Assembly: GCF_024372725.1 (NCBI RefSeq)
Contig: NZ_VOUA01000014.1
Coordinates: 1 to 64,000 of the forward strand
From: Methanosarcina sp. KYL-1
GTDB taxonomy: Archaea; Halobacteriota; Methanosarcinia; Methanosarcinales; Methanosarcinaceae
DNA: 64,000 bases
Direction of reading: 5' to 3'
Each line of letters starts with the position of its first letter. Position 1 is the stretch's first letter. A program made the translations under genes and the position numbers. Below the pieces are notes generated by a model. The model was not told the DNA's origin. It saw only the letters and a program-made list of their open reading frames with translations, and did not search any database. Below, piece by piece: positions 52,165 through 60,492 of the stretch.

Positions 52165-52608
52165 TTGAACAAACAGAATTTGACGTACATCGCCCTTTTT
52201 TTCTTGCTTTTGATAGCAGTATTGATTTTTACATCACAGCCGGAAGCCAGTCCACCCGGGTTTGAAACCGTGAGTGTGGACGAAGCCAGGGGAATGATTG
52301 AAAAAGGCGATCTTTTCTTGCTTGACGTCCGCACGCCTGCCGAGTTCGACGAATCACATCTCGAAGGGGCAGTCCTGATCCCGCTTGAAAACGGCTATGG
52401 GTCAAATCTGGGTCCGGACCAGCTTTTAGAAGCCCGGATAAACGAAGTCCCCAAAGGTAAAAAGGTACTTGTATACTGCAGGACCGGCCGCAGAAGCGCT
52501 GTCGCAAGCCAGATGCTGGTAGATGCCGGCTATACTGATGTTTATAACATGGGGGGCGGCATCAATGAATGGACAGCAGCAGGGTATCCTGTCGTAACCG
52601 GTCCTTGA
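52165..52608 (+). CDS. Exported rhodanese-domain protein
   Basis: The start at TTG 52165 (147 residues) is favoured by GGGGGGAG seven bases upstream. An N-terminal hydrophobic segment (IALFFLLLIAVLIFTS) is a signal anchor. The rhodanese domain follows with LLDVRTPAEFDESHLEGA and the active-site loop VYCRTGRRSA, whose cysteine carries the persulfide. Such proteins relay sulfur outside or at the membrane. Possibly controlled by the divergent MarR gene. Confidence 0.85.
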   Translation: MNKQNLTYIALFFLLLIAVLIFTSQPEASPPGFETVSVDEARGMIEKGDLFLLDVRTPAEFDESHLEGAVLIPLENGYGSNLGPDQLLEARINEVPKGKKVLVYCRTGRRSAVASQMLVDAGYTDVYNMGGGINEWTAAGYPVVTGP

Positions 52609-52706
52609 AGGTTATGGACGCAAGGGGAGAAACGAGTCAAAAAAGTAAACAGTAGGAAAAGTCCGGGCAAATAAACAGTGGCTAAATTATGTAACTATGT
52701 GGTCCT

Positions 52707-52820
52707 TTATTTCGTCGGTATTGAAGCTAAATTGCGCTCAACCACTTCCATTGTTTTGCGGTATTCAGCCATGGTTGTAGAATCTTCCAGGTCCTGTCCC
52801 CATTCCGGAAAGGATGTATT
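52707..52820 (-). pseudogene. Possible C-terminal gene fragment
   Basis: A minus-strand frame reads FPEWGQDLEDSTTMAEYRKT... to a stop at 52707. It has coding-like composition but no start or ribosome-binding site, and I cannot name a family. It lies directly downstream of the isochorismatase gene. A relic is likelier than a functional peptide. Confidence 0.3.
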
Positions 52821-52826
52821 ACGGCT

Positions 52827-53369
52827 TCAGGAAAGGTATTCTTCTGCCTTCTTTACTGTTGCAAACATGCCGTCAAGCGCCGCCATGAACGCCGCATGAA
52901 CGGAACGGGCAGGCACCGTTTCCTCTTTGAATTTGAGGTTGCGGGTGGCACAGGCATCGGAAATCAGGGTGCAGGCAAACCCAAGTTCCTTTGCCGCCCG
53001 GACTGTCGTATCGACGCACATGTGGCTCATTGCCCCACAGACGACAAGGTCCGTAACTCCGGCATCTTTGAGCCGGGAAAGGAGGTCGGTCCGGAAAAAG
53101 CTGTTAGGGTAATTTTTCTCAATGATCGTTTCTCCCGGAAGGGGTCTTATGCTTGTATGGATGTCTGCACCTGAGGTCCCGGGTACGAAGAAGGCGGCCT
53201 CTGGCCTGGTGGAGAGGTGCCTGATAAAAAAGATAGGCTTCCCTTCAGTGCGGAATTTTTCGAGCACGGCGGCTGCTTTTTCTGCCGCGTCCTCCATACC
53301 TTCAAGTTCCATCTTCCCGCCGGGGAAGTAGTCATTCTGGATATCGATAAGGATGAGAGCTTCTTTCAT
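52827..53369 (-). CDS. Isochorismatase/nicotinamidase-family cysteine hydrolase
   Basis: This 180-residue protein has the catalytic triad of the family: D9 in ILIDIQNDYF, K85 in EKNYPNSFF, and C118 in SHMCVDTTVRAAKELGF. It hydrolyses amides or vinyl ethers of small aromatic or nicotinamide-like compounds. The precise substrate is not decidable. The small gene at 53411-53578 lies 41 bp upstream on the same strand and is probably cotranscribed. Confidence 0.87.
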   Translation of the reverse strand: MKEALILIDIQNDYFPGGKMELEGMEDAAEKAAAVLEKFRTEGKPIFFIRHLSTRPEAAFFVPGTSGADIHTSIRPLPGETIIEKNYPNSFFRTDLLSRLKDAGVTDLVVCGAMSHMCVDTTVRAAKELGFACTLISDACATRNLKFKEETVPARSVHAAFMAALDGMFATVKKAEEYLS

Positions 53370-53410
53370 GCTTTTGAATAGAGCATAAAGGGTAATATGT
53401 CTGGTGGTTT

Positions 53411-53578
53411 TTAGATGTCAGGATCCCCTTCGTGGCCCAGCAGTTCTTTATTTGCCTTCTTCTGGGCTGCTATGTCTCCCCGGGAAGCTCCGTTCTCGAC
53501 CATTTTGTCTATTATCTTGTTTGCGTTTTTTTTGCGCCTTTCATCCATTTCTTTTTCTTTATCCTGTTCTCCGCTCAT
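53411..53578 (-). CDS. Small highly charged protein (55 residues)
   Basis: This short gene begins at ATG 53578 after GAGGAGAGATAAA, a strong ribosome-binding site. The product starts MSGEQDKEKEMDERRKKN, continues KIIDKMVENGASRGDIAAQK and ends GHEGDPDI. It is hydrophilic and helical and has no cysteine. It was found by eye; its clean start and spacing to the isochorismatase gene support it. Function unknown. Confidence 0.7.
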   Translation of the reverse strand: MSGEQDKEKEMDERRKKNANKIIDKMVENGASRGDIAAQKKANKELLGHEGDPDI

Positions 53579-53676
53579 TTTATCTCTCCTCTGTTTCTCC
53601 TTTATTTCTCTCTTGCTGTGGTTTTAACATGAATTTTATGTGTTTTCTGTGTTTTATTTGAGGTCTGTTGTGATTG

Positions 53677-54507
53677 TTAAGGATTATAATTTCTCAGATT
53701 CCATCGGGAAACTGCCTGCTCTTTGTCGTTTTTATAAGCTTTACGAAACTCCTCATGGGTAAAGATCGCTATTTTGCCTTTTCCAGTTGAAGCCCATATC
53801 CAGTAAGGAGTGTTGTCCCCTTTTTTCTCCCTGTAGCGCCCCAGAAAAACCGTGGTATGAGGCAGGTCCTTTATTATGCATAGGTCTCCAGGTTTCAGTT
53901 CCAGGCAGGGGTCTGTCATATCCGCAGGCCTGACAGATGTTTTGACCTTTTCGGTATACGGGTATTTTCCTTCGTATTTGCCGAGGGAGAGGGCGTTTGT
54001 ATCCGGGATCAATGTGTTATTGTGATAGACCATTTCCAGGGCGTCCCTTATCGCCTCAATCGCAAGAGCTGAGCAATCGACTGCGTTTTCCTTCATCCAG
54101 ACATCCCAGGCTTTTTTGAAACCGTCTTTTTTGATGTCGTTGAATAAGATATGAAGCAGGTCATCAATTCCGGTGCGCTTGCCCTGTGCTCCCATTATGA
54201 AATCCATGCCTTCGTACATAAACAGGCGATTCACGTATATTTCCATAATTAGTGAATTAATAAAGGCTTTATCCCTGTGGTGATACGAGCAGATAGGGAT
54301 GAGTTCCCCGCTCCCGTCTTCTATAAGAAAATAACGCCCTTTTGAAGGACATAAAGGAGTAGGGTTGAGGTAAGCCGGAACAAGTATATTGACAGGGTGC
54401 CAGTTTTTTGACCGACATCCGTCAAGCCCTCCCTCAAGATCGGCCAGTTCAAGGGCTGTTTCAACGGACCGCAGGTTCAGGGAGCAAAGGGGGTCTAAAA
54501 AATCCAT
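53677..54507 (-). CDS. NlpC/P60-like cysteine hydrolase-fold protein
   Basis: This 276-residue protein has the two key landmarks of the fold in its C-terminal half. The NAVDCSALAI segment has C145 at the start of a helix, and LKPGDLCIIKDLPHTTVFLGRY has H217 on the beta strand. The N-terminal half (residues 1-130) is unfamiliar and ends in KKAWDVWMKE. No signal peptide is seen, so it acts inside the cell. Archaea lack murein, so the substrate must differ from bacterial peptidoglycan peptides, or the protein is a pseudoenzyme. Family call by motif only. Confidence 0.55.
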   Translation of the reverse strand: MDFLDPLCSLNLRSVETALELADLEGGLDGCRSKNWHPVNILVPAYLNPTPLCPSKGRYFLIEDGSGELIPICSYHHRDKAFINSLIMEIYVNRLFMYEGMDFIMGAQGKRTGIDDLLHILFNDIKKDGFKKAWDVWMKENAVDCSALAIEAIRDALEMVYHNNTLIPDTNALSLGKYEGKYPYTEKVKTSVRPADMTDPCLELKPGDLCIIKDLPHTTVFLGRYREKKGDNTPYWIWASTGKGKIAIFTHEEFRKAYKNDKEQAVSRWNLRNYNP

Positions 54508-54886
54508 TATTCTTCAACCTCTTAATAATGTGGCAGATGGATCTCTGAAATAAATTGAGGATCTCTGAAACGAATTATGTTTGAATTAATTTCTTATGTC
54601 TATAAAATTATTGCATATGTTGCAATAAAAACATTTCTGTTCAGTTTTTCTACCCTGCCAATTAATTCAATAACGCTGCTCCCTCATCAATAATCTATAA
54701 AAGAATATCAACATCAATATCACTATCAATAAATTAGGTATTGATTAGTTTTGTTAACTGTATGTGAACAGGTTAACGGTTTATAAGTAAGTTAATAGAT
54801 ATCTTCAGTAAATCAGGGATGCAGATAAATGGGCCGGAAAACAATTCCGGGAACGGCTCGCTAAAAGAACTTTCAGGAAATAGGCT
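54508..54886. other. AT-rich intergenic spacer
   Basis: No gene is seen. It contains ATCAATATC-type short repeats (54685-54735) and a TATA-like GGTTTATAAGTAAG (54777-54790) that probably serves the methyltransferase at 54887. Confidence 0.5.
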
Positions 54887-55570
54887 ATGAAAGAACCCTC
54901 TGAAAAATCGGCACGGGAAAAGGGTGCATGGGTAAGCTGGGGTACAGGTCTCCTGATGCTTTTGCTGGCAGCCGAAACCTGGAAAGCCGTGGACGGGAGA
55001 TGGGGTTATATTGGCCACATGCCGGTTTACATTTATGCAGGAGTCCTGACTCTTTATCTGGGGGCGGAAAGAATTGCATACCGGGGCTCGGGAAGTAAGG
55101 GAAAACAAACGAAGATATGGACTCGCCACCTGCTTTTGCTTTTCTGGTTGCCGCTGTTAATTGTCCCGGTTCTTGAATACAGCCTCTACCCTCGCTATGA
55201 TTTTACCGTCACAGTTATTGGGGCTGCCCTTACCCTGCTCGGGACCGGCCTGAGAGCCTGGGGTTTATGGACGCTGGGAAAATATTTTTCAGCCCACATA
55301 GAGATTAAGGCTGACCATGAACTGGTCGAAACAGGCCCCTACAAATTCATAAGGCATCCGGCTTATGCAGGCAACATTCTGCAGGCTGTGGGAATTCCCC
55401 TGATCCTGAATGCTTACTTCTCTATGTCCATCTCGGCAGTTCTTATTGCCCTTTTCCTTTATCGGTTGAAGCTCGAAGAAGAGGTTTTAGCCCGGGAAGT
55501 GAAAGGTTATGGGGCTTATATGATAGGACTTACAGGCTCATACCGAAGATATGGTAAGCTTGAGTCTTAA
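54887..55570 (+). CDS. ICMT/PEMT-like membrane methyltransferase, copy 2
   Basis: This 227-residue protein has about five membrane segments. The signature ETGPYKFIRHPAYAGNILQAVGIPLILNAY near residue 145 and EEEVLAREVKGYGAYMIGLTGSYR at the C-terminus match the family of the gene at 46888. The N-terminus (SWGTGLLMLLLAAETWKAV) is hydrophobic. The two copies are diverged and probably use different substrates. No operon partner. Confidence 0.82.
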   Translation: MKEPSEKSAREKGAWVSWGTGLLMLLLAAETWKAVDGRWGYIGHMPVYIYAGVLTLYLGAERIAYRGSGSKGKQTKIWTRHLLLLFWLPLLIVPVLEYSLYPRYDFTVTVIGAALTLLGTGLRAWGLWTLGKYFSAHIEIKADHELVETGPYKFIRHPAYAGNILQAVGIPLILNAYFSMSISAVLIALFLYRLKLEEEVLAREVKGYGAYMIGLTGSYRRYGKLES

Positions 55571-55703
55571 TTTCTTTTTACCCACCGGATAATTGTGCTT
55601 ATTTAAAGTACTCTATTTTTCAAGCACTGCCCTTTTCTCGAAACTGTTTCTTTTTATTTTTTCCCTATAAATCTATATTTATTGTGAAATATTATTTGTA
55701 ATT

Positions 55704-56360
55704 ATGATGATACCTGATGAGGATTACAGGCTTTTTGAAGAAAAGGCAGGGGAACTGGGGGCAAGAAGTGTCAGGTTGATTCCTGCAGAGTACATCGTTG
55801 TCGAGAACCGGACTGTTTTGAAGTGCATCTTCGGCTGCAACGGTTACGGAAGCCGGGTCTGTCCCCCCTTTATCCCCACGGTGGATGAATTCCGGAAAAT
55901 GCTTGCAGAATACGACAGGGCTCTCCTGGTAGAATGGAAATCAGAAAACGTTTTCTCCAGAGAAATCAGCGAGAATTTCGTAAAATACAGTGTCTCCCCC
56001 CCCGAAAACGAAGAGATAAGAAAGCAATACCAGGAAAACTTAAAAACCGTGATGAAGGACCGCAAGGAAACCATACAGCCGGGAGTCCTGGAACTTGAAA
56101 AACTCGCCTGGACCCTTGGGTATAACACCGCCCTTGCGACTTTCCCGGGCATGTGCACCTGGTGCGCGACCATCGACTATTCGGGGGTAAACTGTGCAGG
56201 CGATAGGGCGCCCTGCCACCACCCGACACTCCGCAGGCCCTGTCTCATGGGCCTTGGCATAAGGCTGGACAAAACACTCGATAAAATGGGGATCCCCTTC
56301 CAGAAATTCCCTCTGGAGGACGTTGCTCCGTCTCCTTATACCCTTATGCTGCTGGACTGA
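55704..56360 (+). CDS. DUF2284 cysteine-rich metal-binding protein
   Basis: This 218-residue protein has C-x3-C-x7-C in CIFGCNGYGSRVCPPFIPT near residue 38. A second set follows near residue 150: MCTWCATIDYSGVNCAGDRAPCHHPTLRRPCLMGLG. These cysteines probably bind an FeS cluster or zinc. DUF2284 is common in strict anaerobes and has no proven reaction that I know of. A TATA-like CTATAAATCTATATT lies about 30-40 bp upstream of the ATG. Confidence 0.82.
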   Translation: MMIPDEDYRLFEEKAGELGARSVRLIPAEYIVVENRTVLKCIFGCNGYGSRVCPPFIPTVDEFRKMLAEYDRALLVEWKSENVFSREISENFVKYSVSPPENEEIRKQYQENLKTVMKDRKETIQPGVLELEKLAWTLGYNTALATFPGMCTWCATIDYSGVNCAGDRAPCHHPTLRRPCLMGLGIRLDKTLDKMGIPFQKFPLEDVAPSPYTLMLLD

Positions 56361-56467
56361 AACAAGTGTCAGTTCAATAATCGGGTCTTTTTATAGAAAC
56401 AGGGTTTTTAAAGTACCGGGGGTCTTTAAAGAACCTTTTTTTAAAAACCCTGGGGTTTTTCAGAAAA

Positions 56468-56592
56468 CTTCATTCAATTCCCTCTTACATTCAATTCCCT
56501 CTTACATTCAATTCCCTCTTACATTCAATTCCCTCTTACATTCAATTCCCTCTTACATTCAATTCCCTCTTACATTCAATTCCCTTTTACAT
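56468..56592. repeat. 17-bp tandem repeat upstream of the Kef-type antiporter
   Basis: About seven contiguous copies of CATTCAATTCCCTCTTA. Unlike several other arrays this one has no T5 run. It sits 100 bp after the DUF2284 stop. The rest of 56361-56832 shows only AT/T-rich sequence and the ribosome-binding site GGAGCTG before ATG 56833. Confidence 0.9.
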
Positions 56593-56832
56593 TCTCTCCC
56601 CTTTTATCGCCTGCTCCGGTATATTTTTGAAGTGGTTGTCTGTTACCCGTCTTCCTGCCGAAATTCTTATATTTTTACAACAACTCTCCCCCCTGGTCTC
56701 AAAAATATGGGCCTGGAATTAAGAGAGGCTTGCTAAATGGTGTTTCGTGGCTTATCCAATTTCTGCCTTTTTCGGAGGGATGCGGGGATTGCTCGCTGTC
56801 TTTCGATCTTACTTTACTTCAGGAGCTGAAAA

Positions 56833-58851
56833 ATGGAATTATCCTTACTGGCACATGTTGATATTCTCCTCGGTTTTGCCGTTCTGATTCTTACTATCTT
56901 TTACAAATTCCAGGTCCCTCCAGTGCTCGGTTTCCTTGTGACCGGAGTACTTGTGGGGCCCCATGGGCTGGGGATCCTTGGCGAGGGGCCTAATGTGGAA
57001 ATTAATGCAGAGCTGGGAATCATTTTCCTGCTTTTTACCATCGGGGTTGACCTTTCCTTAAAAGAGCTCTGGAAAATGAAAAAAGCCGTGCTGGCAGGAG
57101 GGGCCCTGCAGATCCTTTTTACCACATTGCTGGTTTTTTCCGTATGCATAGCCCTGGGCTTCAGTTCGGCCACTTCAGTTTTCATAGGTTTTCTGATCTC
57201 GCTTAGCAGTACCGCAATAGTGCTCAAGGTCTTTCAGGAAAAAGGTGAGGTTTACACTCCCCACGGGAAAACTTCACTTGCTATTCTGATCTTCCAGGAC
57301 CTCGCTATCGTACCTCTGATCCTGGTCACTCCCCTGCTTGCAGGAAGCCCGCTGACCTTTGAGGGCTCGCTGTCAACAGTTTTTCTCAAAGGTTCGGTAA
57401 TTATCCTGGTTTTTATCCTGAGTGCAAAGTTTCTGATGCCCCGGATATTCTATCATGTGGGACGGACAGGCAACAAACAGCTCTTTCTCCTGAGCGTTGT
57501 GTTTGTCTGCCTGACCACAGCCCTCCTGACGTCCAGCGTGGGGCTTTCCCTCGCCCTCGGGGCTTTTTTAGCCGGGCTCGTCATATCTGACTCCCAGTAC
57601 AGCCAGCAGGCTATGGGAAATATCGTGCCCTTAAGGGACATGTTCATGAGCTTCTTTTTCGTGTCCATAGGCATGCTCCTTGATGTACATTATTTACTGG
57701 AGCATCTGCCTGTTTTCGTCCTTGCGGCACTTGCCCTCGTCTTTTTAAAAACGATTGCCGGGGGAACCGTTACTTTCCTGCTTGGGTATCCCCTCCGCAC
57801 CACCGTGCTCACGGGGTTTGCACTGGCCCAGGTGGGAGAGTTTTCTTTCGTCCTTTCCAGGCTCGGGCTGGAGTACTCTCTCCTGACCGAGGAGGTCTAT
57901 CAGGCCTTCCTGGCAGTCTCCATCATTACAATGGCAGTTACGCCTTTTGTCATCAATTCTTCTCACAGGGCGGCGGATTTCCTGCTCGATAAAATCTCAG
58001 GCAGGGCTTTTGGCATGAAGCTGATTAACGGCCTGTGTTCAAAGTCCATGGAAGGCGAGGAAAAGGCCGAGCCCCGGATAAAAGACCACCTTATTCTCGT
58101 GGGTTTCGGGTTTTCGGGGCGGACGGTTTCAAAGGCTGCAAAGGCTGCAGGCATCCCCTACATTATCATTGAAACTAACCCTGATACTGTTTTGCAGGAA
58201 AGAATGAATGGGGAAAGGATACACTACGGAGATGCCACCTACGGGGCCGTGCTGGAACATGCCGGGATCAAAGGTGCAAGGGTCCTTGTAATCGGAATCT
58301 CGGATGCTTCTGCAACCAGGAAAATAGTCGAAACTGCAAAGGAGCTGAACCCGAAAATTTGTGTAATTGCAAAGGTGCGGGACCTGCAGGAAATGAAACA
58401 CCTGCACGGAATGGGTGCAGATGAAATCATTCCCGAAGAATACGAGACCTCAGTAGAGATCTTCGTCCGCCTCCTTGAAAAATACCTGATCCCCAGGGAA
58501 GAAATTGAAAAACTAGTAAATGATGTCCGGGCCAACGGTTACAGAATGCTGAGAAAGCTGTCTCAGGATGCGGGCATGGATAACAATTTCAGTCTGAGGG
58601 AAGACCTTCCGGGAGTCGAAATCCTCGTCCTTAAAGTTGGGACAGGGTCCGATTTCGAAGGAAAAACCCTTGCCGGTCTGGAACTCAGGAAAAGGCACGG
58701 AGTGACCGTGCTCTCGGTCCGCCGGGGGGCTGAGATAATTTACACTCCCGAAGGGGATTTTCTCCTCCGGGCAAACGATGTCTGTATCCTCCTGGGTAAA
58801 CCTGAGGAAATCTATAATGTCCGGAAATTCTTTGAAGGGGTGCGGGCATGA
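56833..58851 (+). CDS. Kef-type cation:proton antiporter (CPA2) with TrkA domains
   Basis: The 672-residue protein has an N-terminal antiporter domain of about 12 membrane segments (FLVTGVLVGPHGLGIL; IIFLLFTIGVDLSLKEL; LSLALGAFLAGLVISDSQYS). A RCK/TrkA-N domain follows (HLILVGFGFSGRTVSKAAKAAG near residue 417), then a TrkA-C domain at the end (LRKRHGVTVLSVRRGAEIIYTP). Such proteins extrude K+ or Na+ in exchange for protons under cytoplasmic nucleotide control. It converges on the four-cysteine regulator across a hairpin-rich repeat. Confidence 0.9.
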   Translation: MELSLLAHVDILLGFAVLILTIFYKFQVPPVLGFLVTGVLVGPHGLGILGEGPNVEINAELGIIFLLFTIGVDLSLKELWKMKKAVLAGGALQILFTTLLVFSVCIALGFSSATSVFIGFLISLSSTAIVLKVFQEKGEVYTPHGKTSLAILIFQDLAIVPLILVTPLLAGSPLTFEGSLSTVFLKGSVIILVFILSAKFLMPRIFYHVGRTGNKQLFLLSVVFVCLTTALLTSSVGLSLALGAFLAGLVISDSQYSQQAMGNIVPLRDMFMSFFFVSIGMLLDVHYLLEHLPVFVLAALALVFLKTIAGGTVTFLLGYPLRTTVLTGFALAQVGEFSFVLSRLGLEYSLLTEEVYQAFLAVSIITMAVTPFVINSSHRAADFLLDKISGRAFGMKLINGLCSKSMEGEEKAEPRIKDHLILVGFGFSGRTVSKAAKAAGIPYIIIETNPDTVLQERMNGERIHYGDATYGAVLEHAGIKGARVLVIGISDASATRKIVETAKELNPKICVIAKVRDLQEMKHLHGMGADEIIPEEYETSVEIFVRLLEKYLIPREEIEKLVNDVRANGYRMLRKLSQDAGMDNNFSLREDLPGVEILVLKVGTGSDFEGKTLAGLELRKRHGVTVLSVRRGAEIIYTPEGDFLLRANDVCILLGKPEEIYNVRKFFEGVRA

Positions 58852-58928
58852 ACTGCCTTTTCCCTTTCTTCTCCTTTTCTTGTCTCTTTCCTGTCCCTTT
58901 CTCCTCTCTGAAAATCCCCCGCGTAAAA

Positions 58929-59004
58929 ATCATTGATTCCAAATCATTGATTCCAAATCATTGATTCCAAATCATTGATTCCAAATCATTGATTCCAAAT
59001 CATT
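58929..59004. repeat. 14-bp tandem repeat with internal inverted repeat, between convergent genes
   Basis: Five full copies of ATTGATTCCAAATC occur head to tail. Each junction contains TGATT-cca-AATCA, so every unit can form a short hairpin on either strand. The array separates the Kef-type gene from the 3' end of the minus-strand regulator and reaches into its last codons, so it could end transcription from both sides. Confidence 0.85.
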
Positions 59005-59878
59005 CATTCCCGACAGATGCGGGAGTTTCAGTCGGTACTGCCGATACTACCGGTTCTGTTTTTCCGGCATGTTTAGCCAGTGCACCCGGGGCCTGCAGGG
59101 CCGAATAAATCTCGTTTAAGCCTTTTAGAATCTTGAACCCCTTCTCGGTGATCATGTAGTCGCCCCGCTCGTGCTGCTGCATGATAAGCTCGCTGTCCAG
59201 CAGTTTCTGCAGGTGGAAGAGCAGGTTTCCTCCCCGAAGCCCGGTAAGTTCGGAGAAGCCTGAAAAGCTCCTTGCCTCAAAAGCTACGGCTTTAAGGATT
59301 TCCAGGCGCTGGCTGTTGGCTACGGGTTCGAGGATTTCATTGACTACCGGGACGGTTTCAAGGGCTGAAATGTCCTCTTTTTGTTCCTGGTTGACTGCAT
59401 AGATCCGCATTGAGCGCATCAGGCTTACCTGTTTCAGGAAAAGTGTCGAGACTTCGGAAAAGCACCTGTCACATTTCCCATAGGGAGCTTTCTGTCTCAT
59501 TTCCTCGATTTTTTTGCCGGTTTTTGATATGGCAGCTTCGTCCACATGTTTTTCTTTTATCATGCCTGCATTTTTCTGCAGGAGGCCGGTGAAAGCAGCC
59601 CTGCAGTTTTCCTTTTCAGGGCATTTTTTTACCATGCTGCGGTCAAGTCCGGTCTCGATGTCTTCTAAGAGGTGTCCTAAAAGTATGTTTGAGTATTCAG
59701 TCCTGGAACTTGCCAGGGCAGATTCAAGGTGAAGCCTGTTGGAGTACTCCATTACCTTCTTGATGTCGCTGTGCATCTCCGAAAGCTTTGCTTTGATCGC
59801 CTGGATTTCAGCAATTTCAGGATGTTCGGGGGTTTCCGGGGCTTGAAGGCAGTTCCTTCCCTTGTCGTTATTTTTCAT
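59000..59878 (-). CDS. Winged-helix regulator with a four-cysteine sensor-like domain
   Basis: This 292-residue protein has an N-terminal helical part with four cysteines, C86-x5-C92 and C136-x2-C139, that could hold zinc or an FeS cluster. A C-terminal winged helix follows (NSQRLEILKAVAFEARSFSGFSELTGLRGGNLLFHLQKLLDSELI, about residues 197-241) of the ArsR/TrmB type. The arrangement suggests a redox- or metal-responsive repressor. Regulators of this build occur in Methanosarcina, but I do not assign it to a named one. Confidence 0.75.
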   Translation of the reverse strand: MKNNDKGRNCLQAPETPEHPEIAEIQAIKAKLSEMHSDIKKVMEYSNRLHLESALASSRTEYSNILLGHLLEDIETGLDRSMVKKCPEKENCRAAFTGLLQKNAGMIKEKHVDEAAISKTGKKIEEMRQKAPYGKCDRCFSEVSTLFLKQVSLMRSMRIYAVNQEQKEDISALETVPVVNEILEPVANSQRLEILKAVAFEARSFSGFSELTGLRGGNLLFHLQKLLDSELIMQQHERGDYMITEKGFKILKGLNEIYSALQAPGALAKHAGKTEPVVSAVPTETPASVGNE

Positions 59879-60028
59879 ATTTTCAAATTTCCCTGCTTTA
59901 TTTATATAGTTTTTGTCCTAACCTTTAAGGTCATTCCAGTGTATAAATGTCCTTAGGGCACAGGAGTGTATTTTGTACATTTTGATGCCGATTAAGTATA
60001 TATCAATGACTGTTCTATAAGTTAGCAG

Positions 60029-60108
60029 GGCATAAAATGCCGTGTCAAAGGCATCAAATGCCACGTCAGACACAGAATCTGTCAGACACTGATGGGAGGT
60101 AAAATACT
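60029..60108 (+). promoter_or_regulatory. Structured leader of the 40-residue zinc-ribbon gene
   Basis: Two identical-stem hairpins, GGCAT-AAA-ATGCC (60029-60041) and GGCAT-CAA-ATGCC (60050-60062), are followed by two copies of GTCAGACAC (60065-60073 and 60081-60089). Then comes GGGAGGT, the ribosome-binding site of ATG 60109. A TATA-like TAAGTATATATC (59994-60005) would start the mRNA right at the first hairpin. It may be an RNA switch or a double operator. Confidence 0.55.
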
Positions 60109-60231
60109 ATGGTAAAATGCGGAATTTGCGGAGGCGAAGCCCCCAAACAGCCCTGTATCACTGAAGAAGGCAACTGTAACCTCTGCGGCAAGAAGGTAGT
60201 TCTTGCAGAAGAAAAAGAGAAGAAGAAATAA
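60109..60231 (+). CDS. Small zinc-ribbon protein (40 residues)
   Basis: The start at ATG 60109 follows GGGAGGT. The product begins MVKCGICGGEAPKQPC and continues CNLCGKKVVLAEEKEKKK, so two CxxC pairs (C4/C7 and C23/C26) would bind one zinc ion, with an extra cysteine at 16 and a charged tail. It resembles other methanogen rubredoxin-like microproteins. It is too short for routine gene finding but has all signals. Probably a nucleic-acid or protein adaptor; role unknown. Confidence 0.8.
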   Translation: MVKCGICGGEAPKQPCITEEGNCNLCGKKVVLAEEKEKKK

Positions 60232-60370
60232 CGAAAGGAAGAACGGAAATTAAGGCTGAGCAATAACAGCCGAAGAAAAAAGGCCGGTAAATAAAGGCCG
60301 AAGAAAAACAGCTAAAGAGTATCGTCCGAATAAAAACGGAACCAGAATCTTGAGTAGCGAACATACCACC

Positions 60371-60492
60371 GTGAACTACCCCTCCCTAAAACCTTTTCCT
60401 TCCGGCTCAGGTTTTTGAGGAAGGGGCTTCCTGCTTCATACCCCGGAGCAACCTCCGCAAGTCCACAGGCTCTTCCCCACGTTCCGCAGGTG
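60371..60492 (-). ncRNA. Putative omega RNA scaffold of TnpB copy 2; guide lies at 60351-60370
   Basis: Strongly conserved with the tail of copy 1 through TAGTTCAC. On the minus strand the next bases begin GGTGGTATGTTCGCTA and would form the guide. The RNA's 5' end is not visible. Inference from family knowledge and conservation. Confidence 0.5.
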
